A program made the translations under genes and the position numbers. A DNA stretch of 59,051 bases, from the NCBI GenBank assembly GCA_964658445.1, contig CAZZZH010000002.1, forward strand, positions 1 through 59,051, read 5' to 3'. Within the stretch, counting starts at the first letter, position 1; every line of letters starts with the position of its first letter. Positions 1-10,080 of this stretch are shown here, piece by piece. Under the pieces are notes generated by a model that saw only the letters and a list, made by a program, of their open reading frames with translations, was not told where the DNA came from and ran no database searches. Source of the DNA: Ilyomonas sp964658445. Its GTDB lineage: Bacteria > Bacteroidota > Bacteroidia > Chitinophagales > Chitinophagaceae.

Positions 1-183
1 TATGCCCGATTCCCCGTAAGGAATGACGTTCAATAAGCTTATTGAGCATTTTCCGGAATTAGCTTCCGGGCAAAATAAGAGAACAGGTGATAACTTTCCG
101 GTTCTGTAAAATGTTGTTTCCTTTTTTGTCGCAACATTTTCCGTACTCGTATCATTTACCCAAACGCTTCTTCGCTGCGCCGA

Positions 184-191
184 TAGCTTTG
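184..191 (+). promoter_or_regulatory. Bacteroidota-type -7 promoter element
   Basis: TAGCTTTG matches the Bacteroidota primary-sigma -7 consensus TAnnTTTG exactly. It lies 16 bases before the start codon of the beta-barrel gene at 208, so the predicted leader is very short. No clear -33 TTG was pinned down. Nothing else is evident in 1-183 apart from two small palindromes, at 31-44 and 53-69. The assignment rests on consensus match and position only. Confidence 0.4.
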
Positions 192-207
192 CCTCATAAA
201 TTATTTT

Positions 208-2799
208 ATGAAGCGGCTTTTATTCACAACCATTCTCTTTCTTTTTACCATTAGTTTGTTTGCCCAGTTTCCGGGCGGCGGTTTTCCCGGCAAAGCGGCG
301 CCTAACCAGGGACATGTATTTGGTAAACTTACTGATAGTACCGGCAAGCCTGTTGTAGGTGCTTCCGTTCTTGTTTTGCAAAGCAAATTTGATAGCACAA
401 CAAAAAAGTCAAGAGACGTATTGGTAAAAGGAATTACCACCAGCAGCAATGGCGAATTCAATTTTGAAGAGCTGCCAACCATGGGGCTAAAAATTAAAAT
501 ATCAGCTACTGGTTTTAAAGAAATAGACCAACCGGTGCCATTCTTCGATCCATCCAAGATGCAGAAGCCGGCTGATGCTTCGCAGCCACCTGCGCAGCCA
601 TCGTTCGATAAAGATTTAGGTAAAATAGTGCTGAAAGGCGATGCTGCCATTCTGCAGGGCGTAACCGTTGTTTCTTCTACACCAACGATGAAAATGGACA
701 TTGACAAAAAGACATTTAATGTAGAAAAGAACATTGTAACCGAAGGCGGAACTGCCGTAGATGTAATGCGCAATGTGCCTTCCGTACAGGTAGATATTGA
801 TGGGAACGTAAAGCTGCGCAATGCTGCGCCACAGCTTTATATTGATGGTCGCCCCACAACGCTTACACTCGACCAGATACCGGCTGATGCGATACAAAGC
901 GTAGAAGTCATCACCAACCCATCGGCTAAATACGATGCGAGTGGTGGTAACGCCGGTATCTTAAACATCGTGCTGAAGAAGAACAAACAATCAGGCTATA
1001 ACGGAAACGTAATGGCAGGTGTGGATAGCCGGGGCGGTATAAATGGTGGTGGTAATTTCAACATCAGGAAGAACAAAATAAACCTGACGGCAGCCGTAAT
1101 GGTAAACCACAACGTGAGCCGCGCTACTGGTACCACAGACCGTTATACATACGGCACCGATGAATCGCATGTGTACCAGAATAATTTAGATAAATCAAAC
1201 GGCACATTTATGTTTGGTCGCCTGGGTCTGGATTATTATGTTACCAATAAAACCACGCTGTCTATATCAGGTATTCATGTGCATGGCAAATTTAACCAGA
1301 ATTCAACCATTACCAGTGATAGTATCAATATATCTGACAAAAACTTAATGAACTACAACAACCGCTATACCACCGGCGACAGAACATTTGATGCTTATGG
1401 TTTGCAGGGTGGCATGGTTCATAACTTTAAGAAAGATGGCGAGCAGCTTACTGCAGATGGTAATTTCTTCTCGGGAACACACACATCTAACTCTGTTTAT
1501 AACACCAACTATTACGCAGTTGATGGCAGCAGCGAAGGCAACTTATTGCAGCAGCAATTATCGGATGGGGATGTTAGGTTCTTAACTCTGCAAACCGATT
1601 ATGTAAACCCACTTTCTAAAAACAGTAAGCTGGAAGCAGGTTTGCGGGCACAGTTTCATAATCTTACCAACAACACAGACAACTACAATGCAGACTCAGC
1701 GGGTGGTTTTATAAAGAACCCGGCAGCTACCAATAACTATAAGAACAACGATGAAGTGTATGCGGCTTATGCCTCCTTTACCAGCTCTATTAAAAGCTTT
1801 GGTTACCAGATTGGTTTGCGGGGAGAAAGCAGCAGCTACAAAGGTTATGTAACCAATACAGGTGAAAAGTTCTCGAACAATTATCCTATTAGTTTGTTTC
1901 CTTCTGTTTTCTTAAGTCAGAAATTAAAGCACGACCAGGAATTGCAGTTGAATTTCTCGCGCCGTGTAAACCGTCCCAACTTCTTCCAGTTGATTCCTTA
2001 TACTGACTCAACTGATTTAACGAACATCACGCGTGGCAATCCGAACCTAGTTCCTGAGTTCACCAATTCATTCGAGTTTTCTTATTCTAAAAACTTCAAG
2101 AAAGGAAACAGCCTGTTAGCTTCGGTTTATTATAAGCATACCGATAATTTAATCACGCGTTACATCGATTCATCTACCAATTCAGCTGGAAAAACATACC
2201 TGATTAATACGTATGTAAACGCAGCTTCCAGCTATAATTATGGTGCTGAACTGACTTCGATAAACAGCATCGCGAAATGGTGGGATATGACAACTAACCT
2301 GAACCTGTACCAGTCTAAGATTAATACCAGCAATTTAAATGTAGCGTCGCAGGATGCTATTCTTAGCTGGTTTGGCAAATGGAACAATAACTTTAAACTG
2401 CCTGCCAGTTTCGTAATACAATTATCAGTCGATTATCAAAGTAAATCTAACCTGCCGGTAACGCAAAATCAGAATCAGCAGGGACCTCCGGGTATGCAGG
2501 CACAGAGTTCTTCGCAAGGTTATATCAAGCCTTTCTGGGGAACAGATATTGCTATCCGCAAAAGCTTCTTAAAAGGAAACAAAGCTTCGGTAACGCTGAG
2601 TGTGAATGATATCTTTAAAACGCGTTATAACGAGCAGATTTCTCAAAGTGATGTCTTCTACCAGGATTACTATCGCTTAAATAATCCGCAGACATTCCGC
2701 CTGAATTTCTCTTACCGCTTTGGTAAAATGGACCTCGGTGGCAGCAAGCGAAAAACCAAGCAGGAAGCCAATGGTGATGCAACACAAGGTTTGCAGTAA
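208..2799 (+). CDS. Outer-membrane beta-barrel protein, TonB-receptor-like with carboxypeptidase-regulatory N-domain
   Basis: This 863-residue protein starts with a clear signal peptide (about residues 1-20, ending LFAQ). A carboxypeptidase-like beta-sandwich follows (about 33-110, with GKLTDSTGKPVVGASVLV). A plug-like section (about 165-260, VMRNVPSVQVDIDGNVKLR and the ITNPSAKYDASGG motif) leads into a long beta-barrel ending in aromatic strands (NFSYRFGK). This is the layout of the Bacteroidota outer membrane beta-barrel family (OMP_b-brl_3 type), related to TonB-dependent receptors but without an obvious TonB box. The substrate cannot be read from sequence. It is monocistronic, with its own promoter and terminator, next to the SusC/SusD locus but not part of it. 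The start was chosen because it directly precedes the signal peptide. Confidence 0.85.
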   Translation: MKRLLFTTILFLFTISLFAQFPGGGFPGKAAPNQGHVFGKLTDSTGKPVVGASVLVLQSKFDSTTKKSRDVLVKGITTSSNGEFNFEELPTMGLKIKISATGFKEIDQPVPFFDPSKMQKPADASQPPAQPSFDKDLGKIVLKGDAAILQGVTVVSSTPTMKMDIDKKTFNVEKNIVTEGGTAVDVMRNVPSVQVDIDGNVKLRNAAPQLYIDGRPTTLTLDQIPADAIQSVEVITNPSAKYDASGGNAGILNIVLKKNKQSGYNGNVMAGVDSRGGINGGGNFNIRKNKINLTAAVMVNHNVSRATGTTDRYTYGTDESHVYQNNLDKSNGTFMFGRLGLDYYVTNKTTLSISGIHVHGKFNQNSTITSDSINISDKNLMNYNNRYTTGDRTFDAYGLQGGMVHNFKKDGEQLTADGNFFSGTHTSNSVYNTNYYAVDGSSEGNLLQQQLSDGDVRFLTLQTDYVNPLSKNSKLEAGLRAQFHNLTNNTDNYNADSAGGFIKNPAATNNYKNNDEVYAAYASFTSSIKSFGYQIGLRGESSSYKGYVTNTGEKFSNNYPISLFPSVFLSQKLKHDQELQLNFSRRVNRPNFFQLIPYTDSTDLTNITRGNPNLVPEFTNSFEFSYSKNFKKGNSLLASVYYKHTDNLITRYIDSSTNSAGKTYLINTYVNAASSYNYGAELTSINSIAKWWDMTTNLNLYQSKINTSNLNVASQDAILSWFGKWNNNFKLPASFVIQLSVDYQSKSNLPVTQNQNQQGPPGMQAQSSSQGYIKPFWGTDIAIRKSFLKGNKASVTLSVNDIFKTRYNEQISQSDVFYQDYYRLNNPQTFRLNFSYRFGKMDLGGSKRKTKQEANGDATQGLQ

Positions 2800-2828
2800 C
2801 AGAATAATGTGTACGTTTTACTATCTAT

Positions 2829-2870
2829 AAAAAAAGAGCCATCTGTATAAAATCTGATGGCTCTTTTTTT
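2829..2870 (+). terminator. Rho-independent terminator of the beta-barrel gene
   Basis: A 13-bp stem (2831-2843 with 2856-2868, core AGAGCCATC) encloses a 12-base loop and is followed by a T run. It lies 30 bases after the stop codon at 2799 and separates this gene from the SusC promoter. Confidence 0.8.
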
Positions 2871-2877
2871 CTGTCTG

Positions 2878-2956
2878 CGTTACATTCTGTTTACACAAAC
2901 ATCATCTTTCGGTAATCTTCCAATAATAATGCGTTAACACATCCAGTTGAGTTTTG
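2878..2956 (+). promoter_or_regulatory. Six tandem 11-bp repeats plus -7 element (candidate Pho box) of the SusC/SusD operon
   Basis: Six consecutive in-phase 11-mers run from 2878 to 2943: CGTTACATTCT, GTTTACACAAA, CATCATCTTTC, GGTAATCTTCC, AATAATAATGC, GTTAACACATC. After a 9-base gap comes TTTG (2953-2956) as the -7 element, and the start codon is at 2977. Individual units closely resemble units at the 25.0-kb receptor promoter (for example AATAATAATGC here and CATAACAATGC there). An 11-bp repeat array abutting the -7 element is the known layout for PhoB/PhoP-type activation. The identity of the regulator is inferred. Confidence 0.6.
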
Positions 2957-2976
2957 CTTCAACAAATTTTCTTGTT

Positions 2977-5900
2977 ATGAAGCACCATTACTCACTGGCA
3001 AAGGGGCTTGCCCTTTTTGCGATCTTCTTTTTACTACAGCTTACTCTCCAGGCACAATCGCTAACTGTAAGTGGAAAAATTNNNNNNNNNNATTACAGAC
3101 TCAGTTACAGAGAAACCTATTGTTGGGGCCAGCATTACAGTAGGAAATAAGAATGTTGGTACTGCTACAAACGTAGACGGCACGTTCTCCATTAAAGCAT
3201 TGGTAAACGACCAACTGACAATTACTTACATTGGATATATTAGTAAAACAATAATAGTAGACGGTTCTTATTTATCTGTACAAATAGCTCCGTCTTCTGC
3301 TCAGTTAAACGAGGTAGTAGTGACGGCTACTGGTATTAGAAAAGAATCAAGACGCCTAGGCTATGCTATACAAACTGTGGATGCATCGGCATTTACAAAA
3401 GCACGCGAACCAGATCCAATCAATGCGTTAAAAGGAAATGTAGCTGGTTTAGCTATTAATATCAACCAGGAAATCGGTCATTCGCCTGATGTGATTATGA
3501 GAGGTCAAACCGGTGTGTTATATGTTGTAGATGGTGTGCCCATCAGCTCAGACACATACAACCTTAATGCTGATGATATAGAGTCTTTCTCAATATTGAA
3601 AGGGCCAAGCGCCGCTGCATTATATGGCTTCCAGGGGCAAAATGGTGCCATTATTATCAATACAAAAAAGGGCACTAAGGATAAAAGAGGTTTACAGGTA
3701 ACGTTTAATAACAGTACGCAATTTAATGGTGGCTTTATAGCATTACCTAAATATAACGATGAGTATGGCCCTGGTGATAATGGCAAATATGCATTTGGCG
3801 GTGGCGGCTCCAGCACAGCTTCTTACTTCGGTAATGGAGCTGTTGGCGTAGGTGTAAACGATTATGATTATGATGTATGGGGACCACAATTCAGAGGCCA
3901 GCTTCTGCCACAATTTGATGGAGCATATGATCCTAATCAAACCTATACAACCACTTTTGCAGATGGAAGTACTTATACAGGTCACGTTAATCCCACGCCA
4001 TGGGTCGCTCGCGGAAAAGATAACCTGAAAAATTTTCTGCAAACCGGTTTGTTACAAACGAATAGTATATCTGTAAGTTCATCCACTCAAAAAACCGATT
4101 TTAGACTTTCGTTGGGAAACACTTACCAGCAAGGCATTGTACCTAACACGATGCTTAATAATGGAAACTTCACAGCCAGCCTTACACAAAGATTTAATGA
4201 TAAGCTGAGTGCTACGGCTTATTTCAATTACAGCAGGCAATCAACACCAAACATACCTGATGTAAACTATGGACCTAACAGTATCATATACAATATTGTT
4301 ATTTGGGCAGGCGCCGACTGGAGTGTTAACCAGCCGAATATCCGCAATTACTGGCAACCTGGTAAAGTAGGCATTCAGCAAAACTTCGCAGAATATTATC
4401 GTTATAACAATCCATGGTTTACGTCGTACGAATGGTTGCGTGGCCATTATCAAAACAATGAATACGGATATTTATCCTTGAACTATAAACTGAATAAAGA
4501 CATTGAATTTCAGTTTAGACCTAGCATGACGGCTTATGATATGTTTAATTCGGAAAAACTGCCTTATTCTGCCGATGTATATGGACGTGAATTGAGACAA
4601 GGCGATTACAGAGAAGACAGAAGATCTTTATTTGAATCGAACGAAGAATTGCAGGCAAGGTTTAATCATAATAACGTTGCAGGGTTTTTGGATGTTTCAG
4701 CATTAGCTGGTGTTAACGCAAGAAATTTTAGCTTTAATTCAGATTTTGCATCTACCAATTACCTTAATGCACCAGGCATCTATTCTTTCTCAAACTCGCA
4801 GGGTGCGCTTACCGGCAGCAGTTTTAATTCCAGCCTGCTGGTATTAAGTGCTTATTATTCTGTTGATTTAGGATATAAATCTTATCTCACTGCAAACGTA
4901 ACAGGAAGAGTTGACAGATCATCATCACTTCCATCAAATACCAATAGTTATTATTATCCTTCTTTCAACCTTGCAACCGTCGTGTCAGAATATGTTAAGC
5001 TACCGAAAGCAATCTCATTTTTCAAACTAAGAGGTTCGTATGCAGAAAGTAAAGCAGGTGGTACTACTCCCTATTTTTCTCCTGATGTTAGCTCTACTCC
5101 TGCAGCAGGTTATGGATATACTTATTATTCTCCTTATGGCGGACCTACTTACCTGTTTACACAAACTTATAATCAGGCGCCTACTTATAGCAGTCAAAGC
5201 AGCGCTAAATACAGCGATCAGCTAATTGATCCAAACATCATAACGAATAGCAGAAAAGCCTTAGAATTTGGCGCTGATATACGATTCCTCGACAATAAAA
5301 TTGCTTTGGATGTTACAAGATATCATTACAAAGATGTAGGCATCGTAAGCCAGAATATACCTCAGTCTACAGGTTATTCAACTTATCTCACCAATGGCAA
5401 TGTACTTTCTAACAATGGATGGGAGGCAGTATTAAATGCGAAAGCTATCACCAATCCCAAAGGTCTCAGTTGGAACATCACTGTAAATTATTCAACCTAT
5501 GTAAGAAAGTGGATTAACTATTCCAATCCTGATAATTACGAAAACAATGGAAAACGTGTTGATTTAGTATATGGAGATGCCTTCGTAAGAACTCCTGATG
5601 GTAAAATGGTGATTGATCCGGCAAGTGGTGTGTATTTGCGCAATTCCGATTTAGGTGTTTCTGCAAAAAAAGTATATGGACATGCCGATCCAGATTTTCA
5701 ATGGGGTATTGTAAACACATTTTCTTATAAAAATCTTTCACTGCACTTTCAGTTTGATGGTATGGTGGGTGGCGTAATGGAAGATTATGTAAGAAAGAAA
5801 ACTTTGCAGGGTGGCCGCCATATTGAAAGCGCAACGGGTGCATTTGGTGAAGCACGACCTTCTGATGAAGCAAATGTTGCTGCTTATTTGGGCAATGGTG

Positions 5901-6286
5901 TAAACTTAACAGGTGCGCCTATCGTGTTAGACCCGATAACCGGCGAAATTACAAATATGAAAGACCTTACTGAAGTAACCAATGCCACCAAAAGCCAGGT
6001 ACAGCCTTTTGTTACACGCATGGCTTCCATACCAGATTTAGACATCATCAAGAAAACGTATGCAAAGCTGAGAGAGGTAACCATTTCCTACAATTTACCA
6101 CAAACTGTACTTGGCAAATCCTTTATAAAAGGAGCCAGTGTATCGCTTGTAGGCAGAAACCTTTTATACTTTTTCCCTAATCGTTATAAAGATGTTGATG
6201 TTGACCAGTATACGCAAGATTCTGGCTCAGGTCTTCAAACACCAACGGTACGCAGTTACGGCTTTAACCTTAACCTGACTTTTTAA
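2977..6286 (+). CDS. SusC/RagA-family TonB-linked outer-membrane protein (interrupted by assembly gap)
   Basis: The protein begins MKHHYSLAKGLALFAIFFLL, a signal peptide. It continues into the carboxypeptidase-regulatory domain (VSGKI, gap, TDSVTEKPIVGASITVG), the plug (LNEVVVTATGIRKESRRLGYA, DPINALKGNVAGL, VLYVVDGVPI, the SILKGPSAAALYG motif) and a roughly 850-residue barrel ending GFNLNLTF. This is the SusC/RagA fold, which imports a ligand captured by the SusD lipoprotein encoded 24 bases downstream. The 10-N gap puts the halves out of frame. Removing the N run and merging the shared ATT at the two edges restores V-S-G-K-I-T-D-S, the family-typical sequence, so the gene is probably intact. 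Upstream repeats and the neighbouring phosphatase genes suggest import of a phosphorus-containing ligand; this is inference. Confidence 0.9.
3082..3091. other. Assembly gap (10 N) inside the SusC gene
   Basis: Ten undetermined bases. The left edge ends AAAAATT and the right edge begins ATTACAGAC. Collapsing the shared ATT gives an open, family-consistent reading frame, so this is probably an artificial join of overlapping contigs and not missing sequence. Confidence 0.9.
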
Positions 6287-6310
6287 ATAATAAATTAAAG
6301 AAAGAAAAAC

Positions 6311-8050
6311 ATGAGACATCTTACATACATCATAATGTTTTGTGCGGGAGCTATGCTTATCTCATCCTGCAAAAAACAAATAGAAGAAAAGCAACAAAAT
6401 CCCAACGACCCGGAAACTGTGCCTGCGCAATTAATACTAGGCACTGTGCTTACCGATATGTCGGGTACAGGAAGTGCGGGTAGCCTGGGTGGTATCAACT
6501 CTTGGGGCAATGTACACGCATGGAACCAATACCATTGCCAGAACTATGATTATTACGGAAATAACATTTATTCATGGACAGGAAATAGCAGCAGCTTCGA
6601 TCCCTATCTGGCGCTGAAAGATGTAAACAGGATGGATAGCGAATATACAGTAAGAGGTGGTGCTGCTTTAAATCCCTATGAAACGATTGGAAGATTTGTA
6701 GATGCCTATTATTACTATAATCTTGCTATGCTGTTTGGAGATGTGCCTTTAACAGATGCGCTACAAGGCGTTTCAAATTTTACTCCTGCATACACCAAAC
6801 AGGAAGACGTATTCAATTTTGTATTGAATGAATTAGATACAGCCAATACGGAAATGGCGTCATTAATAGCCTCTAAAAACTACACTATTACTGCTGGGCA
6901 GGATATCTATTATGGCGGCGATCTTTCCAAATGGCAAAAAGCAGTAAACACTTATAAGTTAAGAATACTAATACAACTCAGCGCTAAAGCGTCTGATGCA
7001 ACTTTAAATGTTCCGGCGCAGTTTGCAGCCATCATCAATAATCCTTCAAAATATCCCATATTCACCAGCCAGGACGATGATTTAAAATTTGTATATAATC
7101 CTGGAGGTTCTAACACTTACAGTACCTATCCGTTTAACCCAAGCAATTATGGTTCTATCGCGCAGCGGTATAATATGGCTTCAACTTATGTAAGTACATT
7201 AACTAATCTTATGGATCCGCGTGTGTTTATAACATGCGAACCTGTATCAAATTTATATGACAGAGAATTTGCGTTAAACGGATACACTTTTGATTCAAGT
7301 TATACTGCTAATGGAGGTACTGTTAAGTGCTATAAAAAAGCTGATTCTACTGCCGTACAACCCAAAGTTGAATATGATAACACTACTCCTACGCAATTTA
7401 AACTTTTCGTAGGAGCCAGCACCGGTGAGCCATTGTCTACCATGTATCCAAATGCAAGCGCAGGCAAATACTCATTTATAAATAGAAAACGCTTTTATTT
7501 TGATTTTACCGGCGAGCCAGATGTACTAGTAGGTTATAAAGAAATGCTTTTTAATATTGCTGAAGCTATTGAGCGAGGCTGGGTTACCGGTAATGCAGAA
7601 ACCTATTATCAAAGCGGCATCACGGAATCCATGAAATTTTATGGAATCGATGTAAACAATACAAGTTTTACTGCCTACTTTTTACCGCCGGGCGCTAACT
7701 CTCCTACCCAGGCACAAGCTTATCCTTTCAATTTCAAGTTTACAGATTATTATGCACAAAGTGGAGTAAAGCTTTCAACTTCATCCGACGTTGCTATCAA
7801 TCAAATTGTAACGCAGAAGTACATAGCCATGTTTGAAAACTCAGGTTATGAAGCCTATTACAACTGGAGAAGAACTGGTGCGCCTGCCTTTCAATCTGGA
7901 AGTGGTGTGGGTAATAATGGTGTGATACCAAAAAGATGGGCTTATCCTGTATCAGAACAAACTCAGAATGCAGGAAACTGGAAGGCAGCACTTAGCAACC
8001 AAGGCTTTAGTGCAGATGACTTAAATCAGACCATGTGGCTAGTAAAATAA
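6311..8050 (+). CDS. SusD/RagB-family nutrient-binding lipoprotein
   Basis: A 579-residue lipoprotein. The signal peptide ends in the lipobox LISSC with Cys20 as the lipidated residue. The body shows the SusD_like/SusD_RagB plan: an N-terminal helical TPR-like part (VDAYYYYNLAMLFGDVPLTDAL, KAVNTYKLRILIQLS), then the C-terminal part with the conserved end (QKYIAMFENSGYEAYYNWRRTG, PKRWAYPVSEQTQNAGNW). It sits on the cell surface as the lid of the SusC transporter encoded 24 bases upstream; the two form one operon. The order SusC-SusD followed by a secreted phosphatase-superfamily enzyme makes a phosphorylated or phosphonated ligand plausible, but binding specificity cannot be read from the sequence. 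Confidence 0.92.
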   Translation: MRHLTYIIMFCAGAMLISSCKKQIEEKQQNPNDPETVPAQLILGTVLTDMSGTGSAGSLGGINSWGNVHAWNQYHCQNYDYYGNNIYSWTGNSSSFDPYLALKDVNRMDSEYTVRGGAALNPYETIGRFVDAYYYYNLAMLFGDVPLTDALQGVSNFTPAYTKQEDVFNFVLNELDTANTEMASLIASKNYTITAGQDIYYGGDLSKWQKAVNTYKLRILIQLSAKASDATLNVPAQFAAIINNPSKYPIFTSQDDDLKFVYNPGGSNTYSTYPFNPSNYGSIAQRYNMASTYVSTLTNLMDPRVFITCEPVSNLYDREFALNGYTFDSSYTANGGTVKCYKKADSTAVQPKVEYDNTTPTQFKLFVGASTGEPLSTMYPNASAGKYSFINRKRFYFDFTGEPDVLVGYKEMLFNIAEAIERGWVTGNAETYYQSGITESMKFYGIDVNNTSFTAYFLPPGANSPTQAQAYPFNFKFTDYYAQSGVKLSTSSDVAINQIVTQKYIAMFENSGYEAYYNWRRTGAPAFQSGSGVGNNGVIPKRWAYPVSEQTQNAGNWKAALSNQGFSADDLNQTMWLVK

Positions 8051-8057
8051 ACAACAC

Positions 8058-8089
8058 AATGCAGGCACAACACAATCTCTGCCTGCATT
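8058..8089 (+). terminator. Hairpin after SusD, possible partial terminator
   Basis: A perfect 10-bp stem (AATGCAGGCA at 8058-8067, TGCCTGCATT at 8080-8089) with a 12-base loop lies 8 bases after the SusD stop. There is no T run, so it may stabilise the mRNA end or terminate only partly. Transcription could still run into the gene at 8228. Confidence 0.5.
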
Positions 8090-8227
8090 ATAAGACATAC
8101 ACGTTATATCACTAAACAAGTTTCATACAAGCAGAAACGCTAAGCTCCTTTTATTTTTCTCAGTAAGCAAAGGCAATCCTTTTCTAAGCTTTGCCTGATT
8201 TTTAAAAACAGAACAAAACCACTTTAA

Positions 8228-9307
8228 ATGAAGTTTTTAGTTGCCTTCACAGTGTGCATCATCGTTACCGGCAATGTCTTTTCGCAAACCCGGAAAACAG
8301 AAAATGTAGTCATCGTTACGCTGGATGGAATGCGCTGGCAGGAAGTGTTTGGTGGTGCCGATTCAGTATTAATCAACAATGTAAATTATGCTCATGATAC
8401 GGCTGATCTAAAAGCAAAATTCTGGAGTGATGATTCGCTCGAAAGAAGACAAAAGTTGTTTCCTTTTTTGTGGAGTACAATTGCCTCTCAAGGTCAGTTA
8501 TATGGCAATCGCCATTATGGAAACTTCATTAACAATGCAAATCCTTATTGGTTTTCTTACCCCGGTTACAATGAAATTTTTACGGGTTATCCTGACACTG
8601 CTGTCAACTCAAATGATAAGGTTGAGAACAAAAACACGAACGTCTTAGAGTTCATCAACAAGCAAAAAGGTTATGAAGGAAAAGTAGCTGTGTTCAGTAC
8701 TTGGGATGTGTTTCCTTATATCCTGAATTCCAAGCGCAGCGGGCTTTACGTGAATTCTGATATAGATTCGCTAAAGTTTAAGTCACCTCAATTTGACATT
8801 ATCAACCAACTGCAGTTCCTTATCGCAAAACCTCTCGATGTTCGTCCAGATGCACTCACTTATATGGCGGGCAAAGAATACCTGGAAGAGTTTCATCCAA
8901 AGGTCTTGTATATTGCTTTTGATGAAACGGACGACTTTGCGCATGGCGGTGCTTACGATCAATATTTAAAAAGCGCACATGCCGAAGATGCTATGATAAA
9001 AGACTTATGGACAACACTGCAGAGCTTGCCACAATACAAAGACAAAACCACGCTAATTGTTACCTGCGACCATGGCAGAGGCGATGAAGTAAAAGACCAG
9101 TGGAGAGACCATGGACAAAAGACAAAAGGCAGCAACCAGATATGGCTGGCAGCCATGGGGCCGGATACAAAAGCAACCGGCGAGGTGAAGCAACCAATGC
9201 AGCTATACCAGCGGCAGATAGCCACTACCCTTGCTTCATTGCTGGGCTTTACGTTTACAGCAGAGCATGAAGTGGGCCAGCCGATTGTTAACCTTTATAA
9301 ACGCTGA
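8228..9307 (+). CDS. Secreted alkaline-phosphatase-superfamily phosphodiesterase/phosphatase
   Basis: A 359-residue protein with a signal peptide (ending NVFSQ). The fold is recognisable from the alkaline phosphatase/nucleotide pyrophosphatase superfamily metal motifs: VVIVTLDGMRWQEVFGGAD (Asp33), IAFDETDDFAHGG (Asp and His ligands) and VTCDHGRGD followed by DHG near residues 278-296. The segment FSYPGYNEIFTGYPD aligns in position with the FPNHYTIVTG nucleophile region of nucleotide pyrophosphatases, so Ser110 may replace the usual Thr nucleophile (inference). It acts outside the inner membrane, probably releasing phosphate from organic esters. It follows SusD and precedes the phosphonate-type cassette. 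Phosphonoacetate hydrolase belongs to the same superfamily, but nothing here specifically shows that activity. Confidence 0.75.
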   Translation: MKFLVAFTVCIIVTGNVFSQTRKTENVVIVTLDGMRWQEVFGGADSVLINNVNYAHDTADLKAKFWSDDSLERRQKLFPFLWSTIASQGQLYGNRHYGNFINNANPYWFSYPGYNEIFTGYPDTAVNSNDKVENKNTNVLEFINKQKGYEGKVAVFSTWDVFPYILNSKRSGLYVNSDIDSLKFKSPQFDIINQLQFLIAKPLDVRPDALTYMAGKEYLEEFHPKVLYIAFDETDDFAHGGAYDQYLKSAHAEDAMIKDLWTTLQSLPQYKDKTTLIVTCDHGRGDEVKDQWRDHGQKTKGSNQIWLAAMGPDTKATGEVKQPMQLYQRQIATTLASLLGFTFTAEHEVGQPIVNLYKR

Positions 9308-9374
9308 CAATGCCTGCTAACAAATTCTAAGATTTTTAAGCAGCAACGCTTTTACAAGTTCTATTCAATATTTA

Positions 9375-9992
9375 ATGATAATGACCTACGGAGATTTAAT
9401 CGCTATGACAGAACAGCAACCAGAAATGAATGCAAAGCAAACCACCAACGAAATCATGGATCTGTTTGCGCAATATGGCAACAACGACTACGATGGCGAG
9501 CCGGTAACGCAAACATCGCACATGGTGCAGTGCGCCATGCTTGCCATGCAGGCCAATGCTGATAACGAACTGGTGATTGGTGCATTTCTTCACGACATCG
9601 GGCATTTGTTAGGGCATAAAAAGAAGGCAGAAGAAATGGGTGGCTTTGGCGCCGTTAATCACGAAGGCATTGGCGCAGATTATTTACAGAAGCATGGCTT
9701 TGGCGAACGCATTTGCTCCGTAGTAGAAGGTCATGTGGCTGCCAAAAGATATTTAGTGGCAACCGATGAAAGCTATGCTGCAAAGCTTTCGCCTGCCAGC
9801 CAGGAAACATTGCGCTGGCAAGGTGGGCCAATGAGTGAGGAAGAGATAAAAACATTCCGCGCACACCCTTATTTTAACGAGATCATCCAGGTGCGTATGT
9901 GGGATGAAGGCGCAAAAGATAATGAAGCCATACTACTGCCAATGGGCATGTTCAAAAATTTTATTGAAGATTACTTAAGCTATAGAAGATGA
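9375..9992 (+). CDS. PhnZ/TmpB-like HD-domain diiron oxygenase (phosphonate C-P cleavage)
   Basis: A 205-residue HD-domain protein of the phosphonate-associated HDIG family. It carries QTSHMVQC (His49), HDIGH (His73, Asp74, His77), His96 in NHEGIGADYL, His120 in VEGHVAAKRYL and Asp177 in MWDEGAK, a full two-metal ligand set. It also has the Tyr-x-x-Glu pair (Tyr39, Glu42 in YDGEPVTQ) that in PhnZ gates the Fe2 site and marks the oxygenase, as opposed to phosphohydrolase, members. PhnZ and TmpB oxidatively cleave 1-hydroxy-2-aminoethyl- or trimethylaminoethyl-phosphonate, releasing phosphate. No PhnY/TmpA 2-oxoglutarate dioxygenase partner lies in the window. The start is uncertain: ATG at 9405, preceded by a GGAG, or at 9426 would give an N-terminus closer to PhnZ length. 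It is cytoplasmic and lies upstream of the DUF5690 transporter. Confidence 0.8.
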   Translation: MIMTYGDLIAMTEQQPEMNAKQTTNEIMDLFAQYGNNDYDGEPVTQTSHMVQCAMLAMQANADNELVIGAFLHDIGHLLGHKKKAEEMGGFGAVNHEGIGADYLQKHGFGERICSVVEGHVAAKRYLVATDESYAAKLSPASQETLRWQGGPMSEEEIKTFRAHPYFNEIIQVRMWDEGAKDNEAILLPMGMFKNFIEDYLSYRR

Positions 9993-10080
9993 AGGAGCAT
10001 GTGAGAAGCAGTTTGTGATTTCTCATCTCTCACTTTTTACCTCTCGCCTCTTACCTTCTTATCTTTCAAACGCATAGTAA

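Noticed and set aside
9308..9374. Pho-type array upstream of the HD oxygenase
   Set aside because: Only a single unit-like GCTAACAAATT occurs, with no phased neighbours and no spaced TTTG.
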